The position numbers were made by a program, and so were the translations under genes. From Pelagibius sp036570545 (GTDB taxonomy: Bacteria > Pseudomonadota > Alphaproteobacteria > Kiloniellales > Kiloniellaceae), in the NCBI GenBank assembly GCA_036570545.1, contig DATCXZ010000054.1, positions 1-64,000 on the forward strand: a DNA stretch of 64,000 nt. Direction: 5' to 3'. The notes beneath the pieces were generated by a model, which was given only the letters and a program-made list of their open reading frames with translations, ran no database searches and was not told where the DNA came from. How positions within the stretch are numbered: position 1 is the stretch's first letter; every line of letters begins with the position of its first letter. Below are positions 7,062 to 16,728 of the stretch, piece by piece.

Positions 7062-9923
7062 CTAGCGCCCGGTCAGCTCGGCCAGCAACGCTTCGGCCTT
7101 CGGACGCTCGTCGAACGCCTTCTCCTGGTCCAGCAGCGCGCGCAGCTCGACGACGGCGCCGTCGGTCTCGCCGTTGGCCGCCAAGGCCTGCGCGAAGTGG
7201 AAATGGATGGCCGGATTGTCCGCCGCGCCCTGGCGTGCCTTTCGCAGCAGATCGAGCGCCTCGCGCTTGTCGCCGACCTCGAGCAGGATCATGCCGAGGG
7301 TGTCGGCGATCTCCGGCGCGCCGGGGGCGATTTCTGCCGCCTTGCGCGCCGGGCGCACCGCTTCTTCAGCCTTGCCCAGCGACATCCGCAGCCAGGCGAG
7401 ATTGTTCAGCGTCCAGGCGTTGTCGGGCGCGACCTCCAATGCTGCCTGGTATTCCCGCTCGGCCGCCGGGAGGCGTCCCAGCGCCATGTAGGTTTCGGCG
7501 AGGCTGGTGCGCACCAGAAGATCCTGGGGATACTCCATCAGCCAGGCATCCATGGCTTCCAGCCCTTCGTCCACCTCGCGGGTGGCGAAGAGGGCCTGCA
7601 CCAGCTCGATCAGCGTGAAGTTGGTCCGGCGCAGCTCGAAGGCCTTGCGGTAGCTCGCCACGGCGTCATCGCCGCGCTTCTCGGCGAGCGCGATGCGTCC
7701 CTCGATCAGCAGCAGCTCGACCTGCTCGGGAAAGTCCGCCTTCAAGGACGTCAACTTGGCTTTCGCTTCATCCAGGCGCTCGAGCTGGGCCAGGTAGCGA
7801 ACCTGCCCGAAACGGGCGCGCGTGTTGTTCGGGTCGAGCGCGAGGGTGCGTTCCGCGGCGTCCAGGGCGTCCTCGAACTGCCCGTTCTCCTCCAGCGCCC
7901 ACATCAGGTACTCCTGGGCCTGCGCGCTGCCTGACGCCAAGCTCGCCAGGTTCTGGAAAGCACGCAGCGCGCCGACGCGGTCGCCGCTGCGCAGGCGGGC
8001 CTGCCCTACCGTCTCGAGCAGGCCGAGGTGGTCCGGATTGGCGACAAGGGCGGGCTCTGCCACCTTCAGCGCCTCCGCCGGTCGATCGCTGGTGATGTAG
8101 TGATTGCCCAGCATGACCCGCGGCTGCAACGCGTCGGGATGATGCTCGATCGCCTGGTTCCAAAGCGCTTCCGCCCGCGCGTTGTCGCCGGCCCGTTCGG
8201 CGAGGCCGGCCGCGGTCAGCAGCGAGTTCAGGTGGGCCGGATCGGCTTCGAGCACACGGTCGAGGACCGCTCGCGCCTCCTCCGTCTTGCCCTCGATGAC
8301 CAGGATGTTCACCAGGTTGCCTGCTGCCGCCGGATCTTCCGGCTCCCTCTCCACCGCGCGCGCAAAGGCCTCGTGAGCCTTGTCGATGTCGCGCGTGCTC
8401 AGGTAGGCGATGCCGAGCAGCGTGTCGCCGGATATTCGGTCGGGAAACTGCGTCTTCATGCGCTCCGCGACCGCCAGAGCCAGGTCGGGCCGCTTCTGCT
8501 GCATCCGCGCGGTGAAGAGCTGGGTATAGGCGGTGTGGCGATCCGGCTCCAGCGCGATTGCCCGCTCCAGGGCCTCGGCGGCGCCCTCGGGATCGTTCAT
8601 CCCCTGGCGCGCAATACCAAGGCGTTCCTGGACCTCCACGTCGTTCGGCTTCCGGGCCGCAAGCTGCTCGAGGTACTTCAGGCCGGCTTCTCGGTCGCCG
8701 ACGCTGAAGGCTGCGGCGGTGAGCACGTCGAGATAGCTGGTGTGATCCGGGATCTCGCCGCCCTCAGGCGCGCGGAGGGTGCCATAGGCCTCCTTCGGAT
8801 AGCCCAGATTGATCATGGTCAGACCGAGGGCGAGGCGGGCCTGATGGTCCTGCGGATTGTGGACGAGGTAGCTGCCGAGATGCACGCGCGCCTTCTCGAA
8901 CTGCTCCAACTGGAACGCGCTGTGCCCGGCAACCAGGAGCGCCTGAGGAAGGTTCGGAGCCACCGTGAGAACCTGCTCCGCGACGTTCTGTGCCTGCTGG
9001 AAATTGCCGAGCAGGAACTCGACGATCGCGTCCTGCAGCATCACCGCGACAACGTTGGGGTTGGTTCTTTTCAGCTCGTCGACGATACGAGCCGCCTCTT
9101 TCAGCTCGCCGAGCGCCAGCAGCGACTGGATGTGACCGATGTGGTTCGCCAGCCGCGTCGGATCGAGCTGCCTGGCCAGCGCGAAGCGGTCGCGGGCTTC
9201 GGCAAAACGCCGCTCCCGGTAGTACCAGCTCCCGTCAACCTCGAGCAGTCTCGGGTCTTGCGGGTCAATCGCCGCGGCCCGGTCCAGCAGGTCGCGGGCC
9301 GCCTGGCGGTCGCTGAGGGCAAGGGCGATGCGTGCTTTGTTCACCAGGGCCTGAACATGCGGCCCGTCCTGCAACACGCGGTCGAAGATGGCTTCCGCCT
9401 CGTCAAACCGGCCCAGTCCCAGCAGCGCCTCGCCGCGCGCCACAAAGAGATCCCGCTCCAGCGCGCTGTCGGCCTTGAGCTCCTCGTCGATGCCGGACAC
9501 CACGGCGTCGAACTCCTGCTGGCCGAGCTGCGAATAGGCCAGCAGCAGATCGAGCTCAGGATCGCTGAGGCCGAGCTCTCGGGCGCGCAGGAGCTCCTTC
9601 TCGGCGGAGCGGGCATCGCCCAGCTTCAGATGAATCCTGCCGAGCAGGAAGCGGGCCTCGGCATCGTTGGGATCGCGTTGCAGAGCATTTTTCAGCTCGA
9701 CCCCGGCAGCCGGCAGGTCGCCCTCCTCGAAAAGCTGCTGCGCGCGCTCGAGAAAGCTGGCGGCGTGAACGGCGGGCGCGGCCCCAAGCGCAAGCCATGC
9801 CAGCGCCAAAAGGGCAAGAAAACCGGGCAGCCAGCGCCGCAAGGAGGCCTTGCCCCCTGCTGTGCCGTTGCCGGCGCCGGGCCGCGTCGTTCCAAGATCT
9901 CTACGGATCACCGGGCAGATCAC
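7062..9923 (-). CDS. prsT: XrtA/PEP-CTERM system TPR-repeat protein PrsT
   Basis: Predicted envelope protein of 953 residues made almost entirely of tetratricopeptide repeats (for example ALQRDPNDAEARFLLGRI and AIALEPDRHTAY), the length and repeat style of PrsT. I start it at the GTG at 9923: AAGGGAGAG lies 6 bp upstream and the signal peptide (basic SLRR, then LPGFLALLALAWLALGAAP, cut near AVHA) follows within 30 codons. An ATG at 10010 would add 29 residues with no ribosome site. PrsT homologues are usually annotated as lipoproteins, but there is no lipobox Cys after the hydrophobic stretch here. It is divergent from prsK and likely works with PrsK/PrsR in the PEP-CTERM circuit. Confidence 0.88.
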   Translation of the reverse strand: MICPVIRRDLGTTRPGAGNGTAGGKASLRRWLPGFLALLALAWLALGAAPAVHAASFLERAQQLFEEGDLPAAGVELKNALQRDPNDAEARFLLGRIHLKLGDARSAEKELLRARELGLSDPELDLLLAYSQLGQQEFDAVVSGIDEELKADSALERDLFVARGEALLGLGRFDEAEAIFDRVLQDGPHVQALVNKARIALALSDRQAARDLLDRAAAIDPQDPRLLEVDGSWYYRERRFAEARDRFALARQLDPTRLANHIGHIQSLLALGELKEAARIVDELKRTNPNVVAVMLQDAIVEFLLGNFQQAQNVAEQVLTVAPNLPQALLVAGHSAFQLEQFEKARVHLGSYLVHNPQDHQARLALGLTMINLGYPKEAYGTLRAPEGGEIPDHTSYLDVLTAAAFSVGDREAGLKYLEQLAARKPNDVEVQERLGIARQGMNDPEGAAEALERAIALEPDRHTAYTQLFTARMQQKRPDLALAVAERMKTQFPDRISGDTLLGIAYLSTRDIDKAHEAFARAVEREPEDPAAAGNLVNILVIEGKTEEARAVLDRVLEADPAHLNSLLTAAGLAERAGDNARAEALWNQAIEHHPDALQPRVMLGNHYITSDRPAEALKVAEPALVANPDHLGLLETVGQARLRSGDRVGALRAFQNLASLASGSAQAQEYLMWALEENGQFEDALDAAERTLALDPNNTRARFGQVRYLAQLERLDEAKAKLTSLKADFPEQVELLLIEGRIALAEKRGDDAVASYRKAFELRRTNFTLIELVQALFATREVDEGLEAMDAWLMEYPQDLLVRTSLAETYMALGRLPAAEREYQAALEVAPDNAWTLNNLAWLRMSLGKAEEAVRPARKAAEIAPGAPEIADTLGMILLEVGDKREALDLLRKARQGAADNPAIHFHFAQALAANGETDGAVVELRALLDQEKAFDERPKAEALLAELTGR

Positions 9924-10126
9924 CAGCCGCTCTCCCTTCGTCGGCGAATATGGCCAATGACAAACCACGCACTGGCGACCTACAGAGTATAGACAGGGCA
10001 ATGGCGGCATTGAAGCTGTCCAGGCTCGTAGCGGCGCTTTGATTCAGTGCACAATCGCTCTCAATCTCCAGCGATGGTTTTGCATTGTTTTCATAAAATG
10101 ACGCCATCCGTTTTGATAACCGGGCC

Positions 10127-12178
10127 ATGGGACTGATAGTCGGATACATAAGCTACGCGGCTGCGGCCCTCGCCTACCTGGGGCTTGCGCTCTTCTATCT
10201 CTGGCGCGGCGGGTGGGGCGGCCATGGCTTCTATCTGCTCGCCGCGGCCCTGCTGACGACGGCCTGGGCCGGTCTGTCGTTCTTCGGCCACGATATCATT
10301 CCCGACTATGCCGAAGCAGCCCGGCTGTTGCGACACCTGGCGATGCTCGCCTGGGTCTGGCTCCTGTGGCACATCGTCGCCTCGCTGGAGCCGCACCAGA
10401 CGAACTTTCCGCGCCGTCTGCTGCTCGGCTGGGTTGTCATCGTCGGCTCGACGACAGCGGCGCTCGGCCTCCTCGCGGCGCACAGCCTGATCGGGATCGG
10501 CTCGCCGCGGCTGTCCGCCGCCCTGGGACTGGTGATCGCGCTGCTGGGGCTCTCGCTCACCGAGACGCTCTACCGCAGCTATCAGGCCATCGATCGCTGG
10601 GGGATCAAATTCCTCTGCCTCGCAACCGGCGGGCTCTTTGCCTACGACATCTTTCTCTATGGCGACGGCCTCCTGTTCGGGGCGCTCGATCCGGTGTTCC
10701 TCGAGGTGCGCGGCCTCGCCCAGGCAGTGGTGGTTCCCTGCTTCGTCATCAACATCCAGCGCAGCGAGGCGCGTCACTTCGCTCTTGGCCTGTCGCAGCG
10801 CCTGGTGTTCGGCTCGACGGTAATCCTCGGCGCCGGCCTCTACCTGGCGCTCATGGCGGCGGCCGCCTACTACGTGCGCAGCATCGGCGGCACCTGGGGC
10901 AGCGCGGTGCAGACCGTGTTCCTGTTCGCCAGCATCCTGCTGCTCATCGCCTTCCTGCTCTCGGGCACTTTTCGCTCCTACGTCAAGCATTTCCTGGCGG
11001 AGCACCTGCAACAGCAGAAGTTCGACTATCGCCAGGAGTGGCGACGCCTGCTGCAACGGATCTCGGCCGGCGACCGGGACGAGCCGCTCGATCTCAGAGT
11101 GGTGAAGGCCCTGGCCGACCTGCTGGATAGCCCCGCCGGCGCGCTCTGGTACGTGGAAGAGAGCAGCCTTGCCCTCGCGACGACCTGGAACCTGCCGGTC
11201 TTCAGTCTCGCCGGCAGCGATGCAGCGGCGCTCGCCGACTTCTTCCATGCGCACGAAGAGGTGGTCGACCTGCGCAACGGCAGCCCAGCCACGGAGCCGA
11301 CCACCGCCGCGCCGCTCTCCGCCGCCTTGGCCGGCATCGACCAGGCGCGCTTCCTGCTGCCACTGTTCCACCACGACAGGCTCATGGGCCTGGCGCTCCT
11401 CGCCGAGCCTCGGGCGCCGCGGGACGTGGACCGCGAGGATCGCGAGCTGGTGACGATGGCGAGCCGGCAGGCCGCAGGCTATCTCTCGGAGCAGCGCGCC
11501 GCCCACGCGTTGGCCGAGGCACGGGAGTTCGAAAAGTTCAACCAACGCTATGCTTTCGTGACTCACGACATGAAGAACCTGGTGAGCCAGCTCTCCCTCA
11601 TCGTGCGCAACTTCGAGAAGCACGGCGACAGTCCCGACTTCCAACGCGACATGCTGGCGACGGTCCAGTCCGTCGTGGAGCGCATGAACAATCTGATGGC
11701 GCGCCTGTCGGGCGAGCCCGACACCGCCAAGATCGAGAGCGTTGCGATCCGGCCGCTGATCGAGGCCATCATCGGGGAGAAATGCCTGGCAAACGCCGCC
11801 ATCATGCTTGACTGCCCGCCCGACCTCAGCGATCTGCGGGTCCGCGCCGACACGCGGCGGGTCGACGCAATCCTGCGCCACCTCTTCCAAAATGCGATCG
11901 AATGCTGCGGCCACGACGGCACAATCGTCGTCGGGCTGCGCCGGGACCACAACGCGGCGGTCATCGAAGTGCGCGATTCGGGCAAGGGGATGGACCTGGA
12001 ATTCATCCGCAGCGAGCTGTTCCAACCATTCCGCTCGACCAAGCACGGCGGCATGGGCATCGGCGCCTTCCAGTGCCGCACCTACGCCCGCGAGCTGGGT
12101 GGCGACCTGGAAGCGATCAGCAGCATCGGCGCTGGCACCACCATGCGTGTCACCCTGCCCGTGTTGCGCGAGGCCTGA
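10127..12178 (+). CDS. prsK: XrtA/PEP-CTERM system sensor histidine kinase PrsK
   Basis: Predicted inner-membrane kinase of 683 residues. About eight hydrophobic helices fill residues 5-285, followed by a GAF-like region (about 310-450). The phosphoacceptor box is FVTHDMKNLVSQL with His480; the ATPase domain shows the N box LFQNAIE, G1 DSGKGM and G2 GGMGIGAF, and ends GTTMRVTLP. This layout and length are those of PrsK. prsR begins 20 bp after its stop, giving a classical kinase-regulator operon. The signal sensed by the membrane part is unknown. Confidence 0.92.
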   Translation: MGLIVGYISYAAAALAYLGLALFYLWRGGWGGHGFYLLAAALLTTAWAGLSFFGHDIIPDYAEAARLLRHLAMLAWVWLLWHIVASLEPHQTNFPRRLLLGWVVIVGSTTAALGLLAAHSLIGIGSPRLSAALGLVIALLGLSLTETLYRSYQAIDRWGIKFLCLATGGLFAYDIFLYGDGLLFGALDPVFLEVRGLAQAVVVPCFVINIQRSEARHFALGLSQRLVFGSTVILGAGLYLALMAAAAYYVRSIGGTWGSAVQTVFLFASILLLIAFLLSGTFRSYVKHFLAEHLQQQKFDYRQEWRRLLQRISAGDRDEPLDLRVVKALADLLDSPAGALWYVEESSLALATTWNLPVFSLAGSDAAALADFFHAHEEVVDLRNGSPATEPTTAAPLSAALAGIDQARFLLPLFHHDRLMGLALLAEPRAPRDVDREDRELVTMASRQAAGYLSEQRAAHALAEAREFEKFNQRYAFVTHDMKNLVSQLSLIVRNFEKHGDSPDFQRDMLATVQSVVERMNNLMARLSGEPDTAKIESVAIRPLIEAIIGEKCLANAAIMLDCPPDLSDLRVRADTRRVDAILRHLFQNAIECCGHDGTIVVGLRRDHNAAVIEVRDSGKGMDLEFIRSELFQPFRSTKHGGMGIGAFQCRTYARELGGDLEAISSIGAGTTMRVTLPVLREA

Positions 12179-12198
12179 AACTATGCTGATTGAACAGG

Positions 12199-13560
12199 AT
12201 GGCTGAGCGAAATCCGCCAAAGCTCCTGCTCGTCGAAGACGACCTCGGCCTCCAGCGCCAACTGGCCTGGGCTTTCGACGATTTCGAGGTATTCCGAGCC
12301 AGCGACCGAGCGAGCGCAGAAGCGGTGCTGAGTCGCGAGCGACCATCGGTCGTCCTGCTCGATCTCGGCCTGCCGCCGGACGCCGACGGGCCGAGCGAAG
12401 GCCTCGCCACCTTGCAGTCCGTGCTGCGCGGCTCGCCCGAAAGCAAGGTCATCATGATGAGCGGCCAGACCGAGCGGGATTTCGCGCTAAAGGCGGTGGC
12501 CCTCGGCGCCTATGACTTCTACCAGAAGCCCATCGCGCTGGACGAGATTCAGCTCATCGTCGGCCGCGCCCAGCGCCTCTTCGAGCTCGAGCAGGAGAAC
12601 CGCAAGCTGGCGCAGCGTCAGGCCGAGGCACCCCTGCCCGGCGTGGTGACCTCGAATCCCGATATGCTGCAGACCTGCCGCGACATCGCCGGCCTGGCGA
12701 CGACCAACGTCTCGGTCCTCATCGTCGGCGAAAGCGGAACTGGAAAGGAGCTGCTCGCCCGCGCGCTGCACCAGTTCAGCCCGCGCGCCAAGGGTCCCTT
12801 CATCGCGGTCAACTGCGCGGCCATCCCGGAAAACCTGCTGGAGAGCGAGTTCTTCGGCCATGAGAAGGGGGCCTTCACCGGGGCCATCAAGACCACCGTC
12901 GGCAAGGTCGAGCTGGCCAACAAGGGCACCCTCTTCCTCGACGAGATCGGCGACATGCCGCCGGCGTTGCAGGCCAAGCTATTGCGCTTTCTGCAGGAAC
13001 GCACCATCGAGCGCGTCGGCGGCCATAAGCCGATTCCGGTCGATATCCGCGTCGTCTCCGCGACCAACCAGAACCTGCAGGAGCTGATCGAGCATGGCCG
13101 CTTCCGGCAGGACCTCTACTACCGCATCAGCGAAGGGGTGGTGGATATCCCACCGCTGCGGGACCGGCTCGAGGATGCCGCGCTGATCGCCAACAAGCTC
13201 GCCCGCGACTATGCCAAGGAACTCAACCGCCCGGTCCGCGGCATAAGCCCGGCAGCGATGGCGGCCATCCTCGCCCACACCTGGCCGGGCAACGTGCGCG
13301 AGCTGCAGAACTGCATCAAGCGCGCGGTCGCATCGGCGGCGGAGTCGACCATCTTGGCGCGCGACCTGCGGCTGGGGTCCGATCCGGACACCGTCGATGG
13401 GCCGCTGACGCTGAAGCAAGCGCGCTTCCTGGCGGAGAGCAAGGCGCTACGGCAGGCGCTGGCCATCGCGGCCGGCAATCTTTCCGAGGCGGCACGGGTG
13501 CTCGACACCAGCCGCCCGACGCTCTACCACCTCCTCAAGCAGCACGACATCGAGCTGTGA
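12199..13560 (+). CDS. prsR: XrtA/PEP-CTERM system sigma-54 response regulator PrsR
   Basis: Predicted NtrC-type activator of 453 residues. The receiver domain spans about 1-125 with phospho-acceptor Asp55 in VVLLDLGLP. The AAA+ domain shows Walker A GESGTGKE (177-184), the sigma-54 contact motif GAFTGA intact at 224-229 and Walker B TLFLDEIGD (about 244-252). A Fis-type helix-turn-helix ends the protein (AARVLDTSRPTLYHLL). The ATG at 12199 is preferred over an in-frame TTG at 12190. Its most evident local target is the sigma-54 promoter at 4193-4209. Confidence 0.93.
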   Translation: MAERNPPKLLLVEDDLGLQRQLAWAFDDFEVFRASDRASAEAVLSRERPSVVLLDLGLPPDADGPSEGLATLQSVLRGSPESKVIMMSGQTERDFALKAVALGAYDFYQKPIALDEIQLIVGRAQRLFELEQENRKLAQRQAEAPLPGVVTSNPDMLQTCRDIAGLATTNVSVLIVGESGTGKELLARALHQFSPRAKGPFIAVNCAAIPENLLESEFFGHEKGAFTGAIKTTVGKVELANKGTLFLDEIGDMPPALQAKLLRFLQERTIERVGGHKPIPVDIRVVSATNQNLQELIEHGRFRQDLYYRISEGVVDIPPLRDRLEDAALIANKLARDYAKELNRPVRGISPAAMAAILAHTWPGNVRELQNCIKRAVASAAESTILARDLRLGSDPDTVDGPLTLKQARFLAESKALRQALAIAAGNLSEAARVLDTSRPTLYHLLKQHDIEL

Positions 13561-13573
13561 GCGCGCGGCCGAG

Positions 13574-14785
13574 TCAGGCGAGGCGCTGCTCGGCGCTGCC
13601 GCGGCGTTGCAGGCAGTCATCGATGAGACGATCGAGCCTCGCCATCGAGCGCGCCCAGCTGTGGTTCGTCTCGACCCGCGCCCGGCCGGCGTTCGCCAGC
13701 GCCCGCCGCGCGGCACCGTCGTCCATCAACCTGAGCAGCTTTTCCGCATAGTCCTCGGCGGAGCGGGCAACCAGGATGTGCTCGCCGGGCACCGCGTCGA
13801 CGCCGCCCGCCGCCTGCCAGCTCGCCACCACCGGCACGCCCATCGCCATGCATTCGAGGATCTTGTTCTGGGTACCGCGCGCGATGGCGAGCGGCGCGAC
13901 GCTGGCGGCTGCGCGCCTGACAGGGTCGCGCACGTCGGGAACCGTGCCGGTCACGGTAATGCCAGGGCGCTGGCCGAGGCGCCGGATCGCGCGGGAGGGT
14001 TCGGCGCCGATGATGGCGAAGCGCGCCGTCGGCCGGCGTTGGTGGATCAGCGGGAAGACTTCGTCGCAGAAGAAGGTCGCCGCCTGCTGGTTGGGGAAGT
14101 AGTCCATGCGCCCGACGAAGCAGAGGGAATCCGGATCGTAAGGCTCGTTGCCCGGCGTGAAGTAGTCGCAGTCGACGCCGTTGGGGAACCAGTCGGAGGG
14201 GGTCGGCACCTGGTACTTCCTCAGCGTCTCCAGCTCGGCCCTGGTCGTGCAGGTGCAGAGGTCGAACTGCCGTGCGAGCGCCTTTTCGGCCGCCTCCATC
14301 TTGCTGCCTTCGAGCCAATAGCCGAGCGATAGCGGGAACGGCTTGAAGCGCCGGTAGACCAGCCATTTCTGCGAATCCATGTCGCCGAAGTCGAGGATCT
14401 TCGGAATGCCCCTGACCCCGGCAACGTAGGGCGCCACCGAGGAGCAGTGCGCCAGGATGAGGTCGAAGCTCTCCTGCCGCAGGCGCTCGCGCAGGCGCCG
14501 CGCGAGCTCGGGGGCGTAGAAGTATCCCATGGAAGAGGGTCCCGGCGTCGGCAGCCGCGCGATCATCCGCCCCCAGGCACCCGCCGCATTCACCCGGCCC
14601 ATCATGAAGTCGGCGCAGTGGTCGGCGATGCCGCGGCCGGCCGCGGCCTCTGCCGCCGAGCGCGCCAGCGAGGCGACCACCACCTCGTGCTTGCGGGCGA
14701 GGTGCCGGATCATGTTGAACGGCCGGATCTTGCCGCCGCGCGCGGGCGGGTAGGGAAAGCGATGGCAGACGAAGAGAATTCTCAT
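13574..14785 (-). CDS. Glycosyltransferase, PEP-CTERM/EpsH1 system-associated
   Basis: Predicted cytoplasmic GT4-type transferase of 403 residues. The N-terminus MRILFVCHRFPYPPARGGKIR is the signature of the sugar transferase family found with XrtA; the C-terminal half carries the donor-binding region with GVPVVASWQAAGGV (acceptor for nucleotide-sugar contact) and LFVGRMDY-like strand (LCFVGRMDYFPN). The start is the ATG at 14785, which overlaps the TGA of the amidotransferase gene (ATGA). A longer upstream reading frame exists but is a shadow of that gene. Donor and acceptor sugars cannot be told. Confidence 0.9.
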   Translation of the reverse strand: MRILFVCHRFPYPPARGGKIRPFNMIRHLARKHEVVVASLARSAAEAAAGRGIADHCADFMMGRVNAAGAWGRMIARLPTPGPSSMGYFYAPELARRLRERLRQESFDLILAHCSSVAPYVAGVRGIPKILDFGDMDSQKWLVYRRFKPFPLSLGYWLEGSKMEAAEKALARQFDLCTCTTRAELETLRKYQVPTPSDWFPNGVDCDYFTPGNEPYDPDSLCFVGRMDYFPNQQAATFFCDEVFPLIHQRRPTARFAIIGAEPSRAIRRLGQRPGITVTGTVPDVRDPVRRAAASVAPLAIARGTQNKILECMAMGVPVVASWQAAGGVDAVPGEHILVARSAEDYAEKLLRLMDDGAARRALANAGRARVETNHSWARSMARLDRLIDDCLQRRGSAEQRLA

Positions 14786-16722
14786 CCGACCGCCGAGACC
14801 TCCTCGGTAAGCTCCGCGGCAAGGTCGGCCGGAGCCCGCCCGTCGAGATAGATCTGCGCCCAGATCTCCAGGTTCAGCAGGGCAAGGAGATGGTCGGTGT
14901 GGTCCTCGCGGCTCGCGAAATGGAGGGCCATGGTCTCCTCGATCGCCGGCCAGGAGAACAGGCCGCGCCGCTCGACCGCCTGCTTGGACAGCAGGCGGAG
15001 CAGCATGGGCTGCAGGTCGCGCTTCAGCCAGGCGCCGATCGGCGCGCCGAAGCCGCGCTTCCTGCGCTCGAGGATCTCCGGCGGCAGAATGCCGTCGAGC
15101 GCCCGCTTCATCAGGCTCTTGAGGCTGCGCCCGTCGATGCGCAGGGCGGCCGGCACGCGCGCCGCCAGTTCGACCAGTTCGTGGTTCAGCAGCGGCACCC
15201 GGCATTCCAGGGAGCGGGCCATGGTCATCTTGTCGGTCAGCATGAGGAGGTCGTTGGGGAGCTGGGTCATCAGGTCGACCCGCATCAGCCGGTTGAGGCC
15301 GTCACCGCCGCGTGCGAGAGCGAAGGCTTCCTGCAGGCCGTCGATGCGGCCGGCGCGGGCCTCCTTCAGGAGCCGATCGAGGCTCTCCTGGCCAAAGACC
15401 TGCACGTAGCTGCGATAGCGCTCCTCGAACGGCAGGTCGTTCGAAGCCACGAAGGTGCGCGCATAGCGGGCGACGCTGGAGAGGCGGCCGTGCCGGTCGC
15501 TCGGCATCGCCTGCACCAGCGGCGCGATGACGGCGCTGCGCATCCAGGCCGGCAGGCGCTGATATTGCGCGGTGTAGTAGTCGCCCAGGTAGCGGCTGTA
15601 GCCGCCGAACAGCTCGTCTCCACCAACGCCGGAGAGGATGACCGTGACGTCCCGGCGGGCGAACTCTGCCACCAGGTAGGTCGTCACCAGGGCGGAGTCG
15701 GCGACCGGCTCGTCGAGGTGCCAGGCGAGCTTCGGCAACAGGCCGGCGGCCTCCGGGCGGACGACGATCTCGTGGTGGTCGGTGGCGAAGCGTTCGGCGA
15801 CGGTCCGCGCAAAGGGCAGCTCGTTGTAGACCTCGCTGGCCGCGTCGCCCTTGAAGCCGATGGAATAGGTCTTTACCGGCCGGTCGCTGTGACGCGCCAT
15901 AAAGGCCACGATGGCGCTGGAATCGATGCCACCGCTGAGAAAGCTGCCGAGCGGCACGTCGCTGACCATCTCGGACACCACCGCGGATTCCATGGCCGCG
16001 CGCAGCCGCTCCGCCCAGTCCGCCTCGCTCGGCGCGTCGTCGGCTTCCGCAGGGATCTCCCAGTAGCGCTCGATCCTGTAGCTGCCGTTCTCACAGACCA
16101 GCAGGCTTGCCGGCGGCAGCTTGCGGATGCCGGCGAACAGCGTCTGGTCGTTGCCGCTATAGCCGAAGGCCAGATAGTCCTGCAGCGCGCCGGCGTCGAT
16201 GCCGCGGGCAACGCCGGGCACGGTCAGGAGCGCCTTGATCTCCGAGGCGAAGATCAGCCGGCCCTCGTGCTCCAGGTAGTAGAGCGGCTTGATGCCGAGC
16301 CGGTCGCGGCCCAACACCAGGCGCCGCCGCGGCGCATCCCAGATCGCAAAACCGAACATGCCGAGCAGCCGCCCGACGAAGGAAGGGCCCAGGCGCTGGT
16401 AGAGGTGAACCAGCACCTCGGTGTCGCTGCCGGTCCGGAAGCGCGCACCCGCGGCCGCTAGATCTCGCCTGATCTCACGGAAATTGTAGATCTCGCCGTT
16501 GCAGACGGTCCAGATGGTGCCTTCGGCGTCGGAAATCGGCTGATGGCCGGTATCGAGATCGATGATCGAGAGCCGGCGCATGCCCATTGCCAGGCCGCGG
16601 TCTGCATGGAAGCCTTCGTCGTCCGGCCCGCGGTGGGCGATGACCGCGCCCATGGACTCGAGCAGCGACGGGTCGCAGTTGGCGCCATCCCGCAACGCCA
16701 CCAAGCCGTAGATTCCGCACAT
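14782..16722 (-). CDS. XrtA/PEP-CTERM system amidotransferase (asparagine synthase-like)
   Basis: Predicted class II glutamine amidotransferase of 646 residues. Cys2 after the initiator Met is the glutaminase nucleophile (MCGIYGLVALRDG), with IAHRGPDDEG and a CNGEIYNF motif in the first domain. The synthase domain shows the ATP pyrophosphatase loop SGGIDSS (about residue 265) and SGVGGDELFGGY. This family is constant in XrtA loci and is thought to amidate a carboxyl group, plausibly on a uronic acid or amino acid of the polymer. It overlaps the next gene by 4 bp and follows the 16729 glycosyltransferase by 6 bp. Confidence 0.92.
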   Translation of the reverse strand: MCGIYGLVALRDGANCDPSLLESMGAVIAHRGPDDEGFHADRGLAMGMRRLSIIDLDTGHQPISDAEGTIWTVCNGEIYNFREIRRDLAAAGARFRTGSDTEVLVHLYQRLGPSFVGRLLGMFGFAIWDAPRRRLVLGRDRLGIKPLYYLEHEGRLIFASEIKALLTVPGVARGIDAGALQDYLAFGYSGNDQTLFAGIRKLPPASLLVCENGSYRIERYWEIPAEADDAPSEADWAERLRAAMESAVVSEMVSDVPLGSFLSGGIDSSAIVAFMARHSDRPVKTYSIGFKGDAASEVYNELPFARTVAERFATDHHEIVVRPEAAGLLPKLAWHLDEPVADSALVTTYLVAEFARRDVTVILSGVGGDELFGGYSRYLGDYYTAQYQRLPAWMRSAVIAPLVQAMPSDRHGRLSSVARYARTFVASNDLPFEERYRSYVQVFGQESLDRLLKEARAGRIDGLQEAFALARGGDGLNRLMRVDLMTQLPNDLLMLTDKMTMARSLECRVPLLNHELVELAARVPAALRIDGRSLKSLMKRALDGILPPEILERRKRGFGAPIGAWLKRDLQPMLLRLLSKQAVERRGLFSWPAIEETMALHFASREDHTDHLLALLNLEIWAQIYLDGRAPADLAAELTEEVSAVG

Positions 16723-16728
16723 CGTCGC

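Noticed and set aside
8028..9992. 654-codon plus-strand ORF antisense to prsT
   Set aside because: TPR repeats on the minus strand are clear; this frame shows no domain.
10091..12346. 751-codon minus-strand ORF antisense to prsK
   Set aside because: High GC lets long antisense frames stay open; prsK on the plus strand has full domain support, and this frame has no recognisable motifs.
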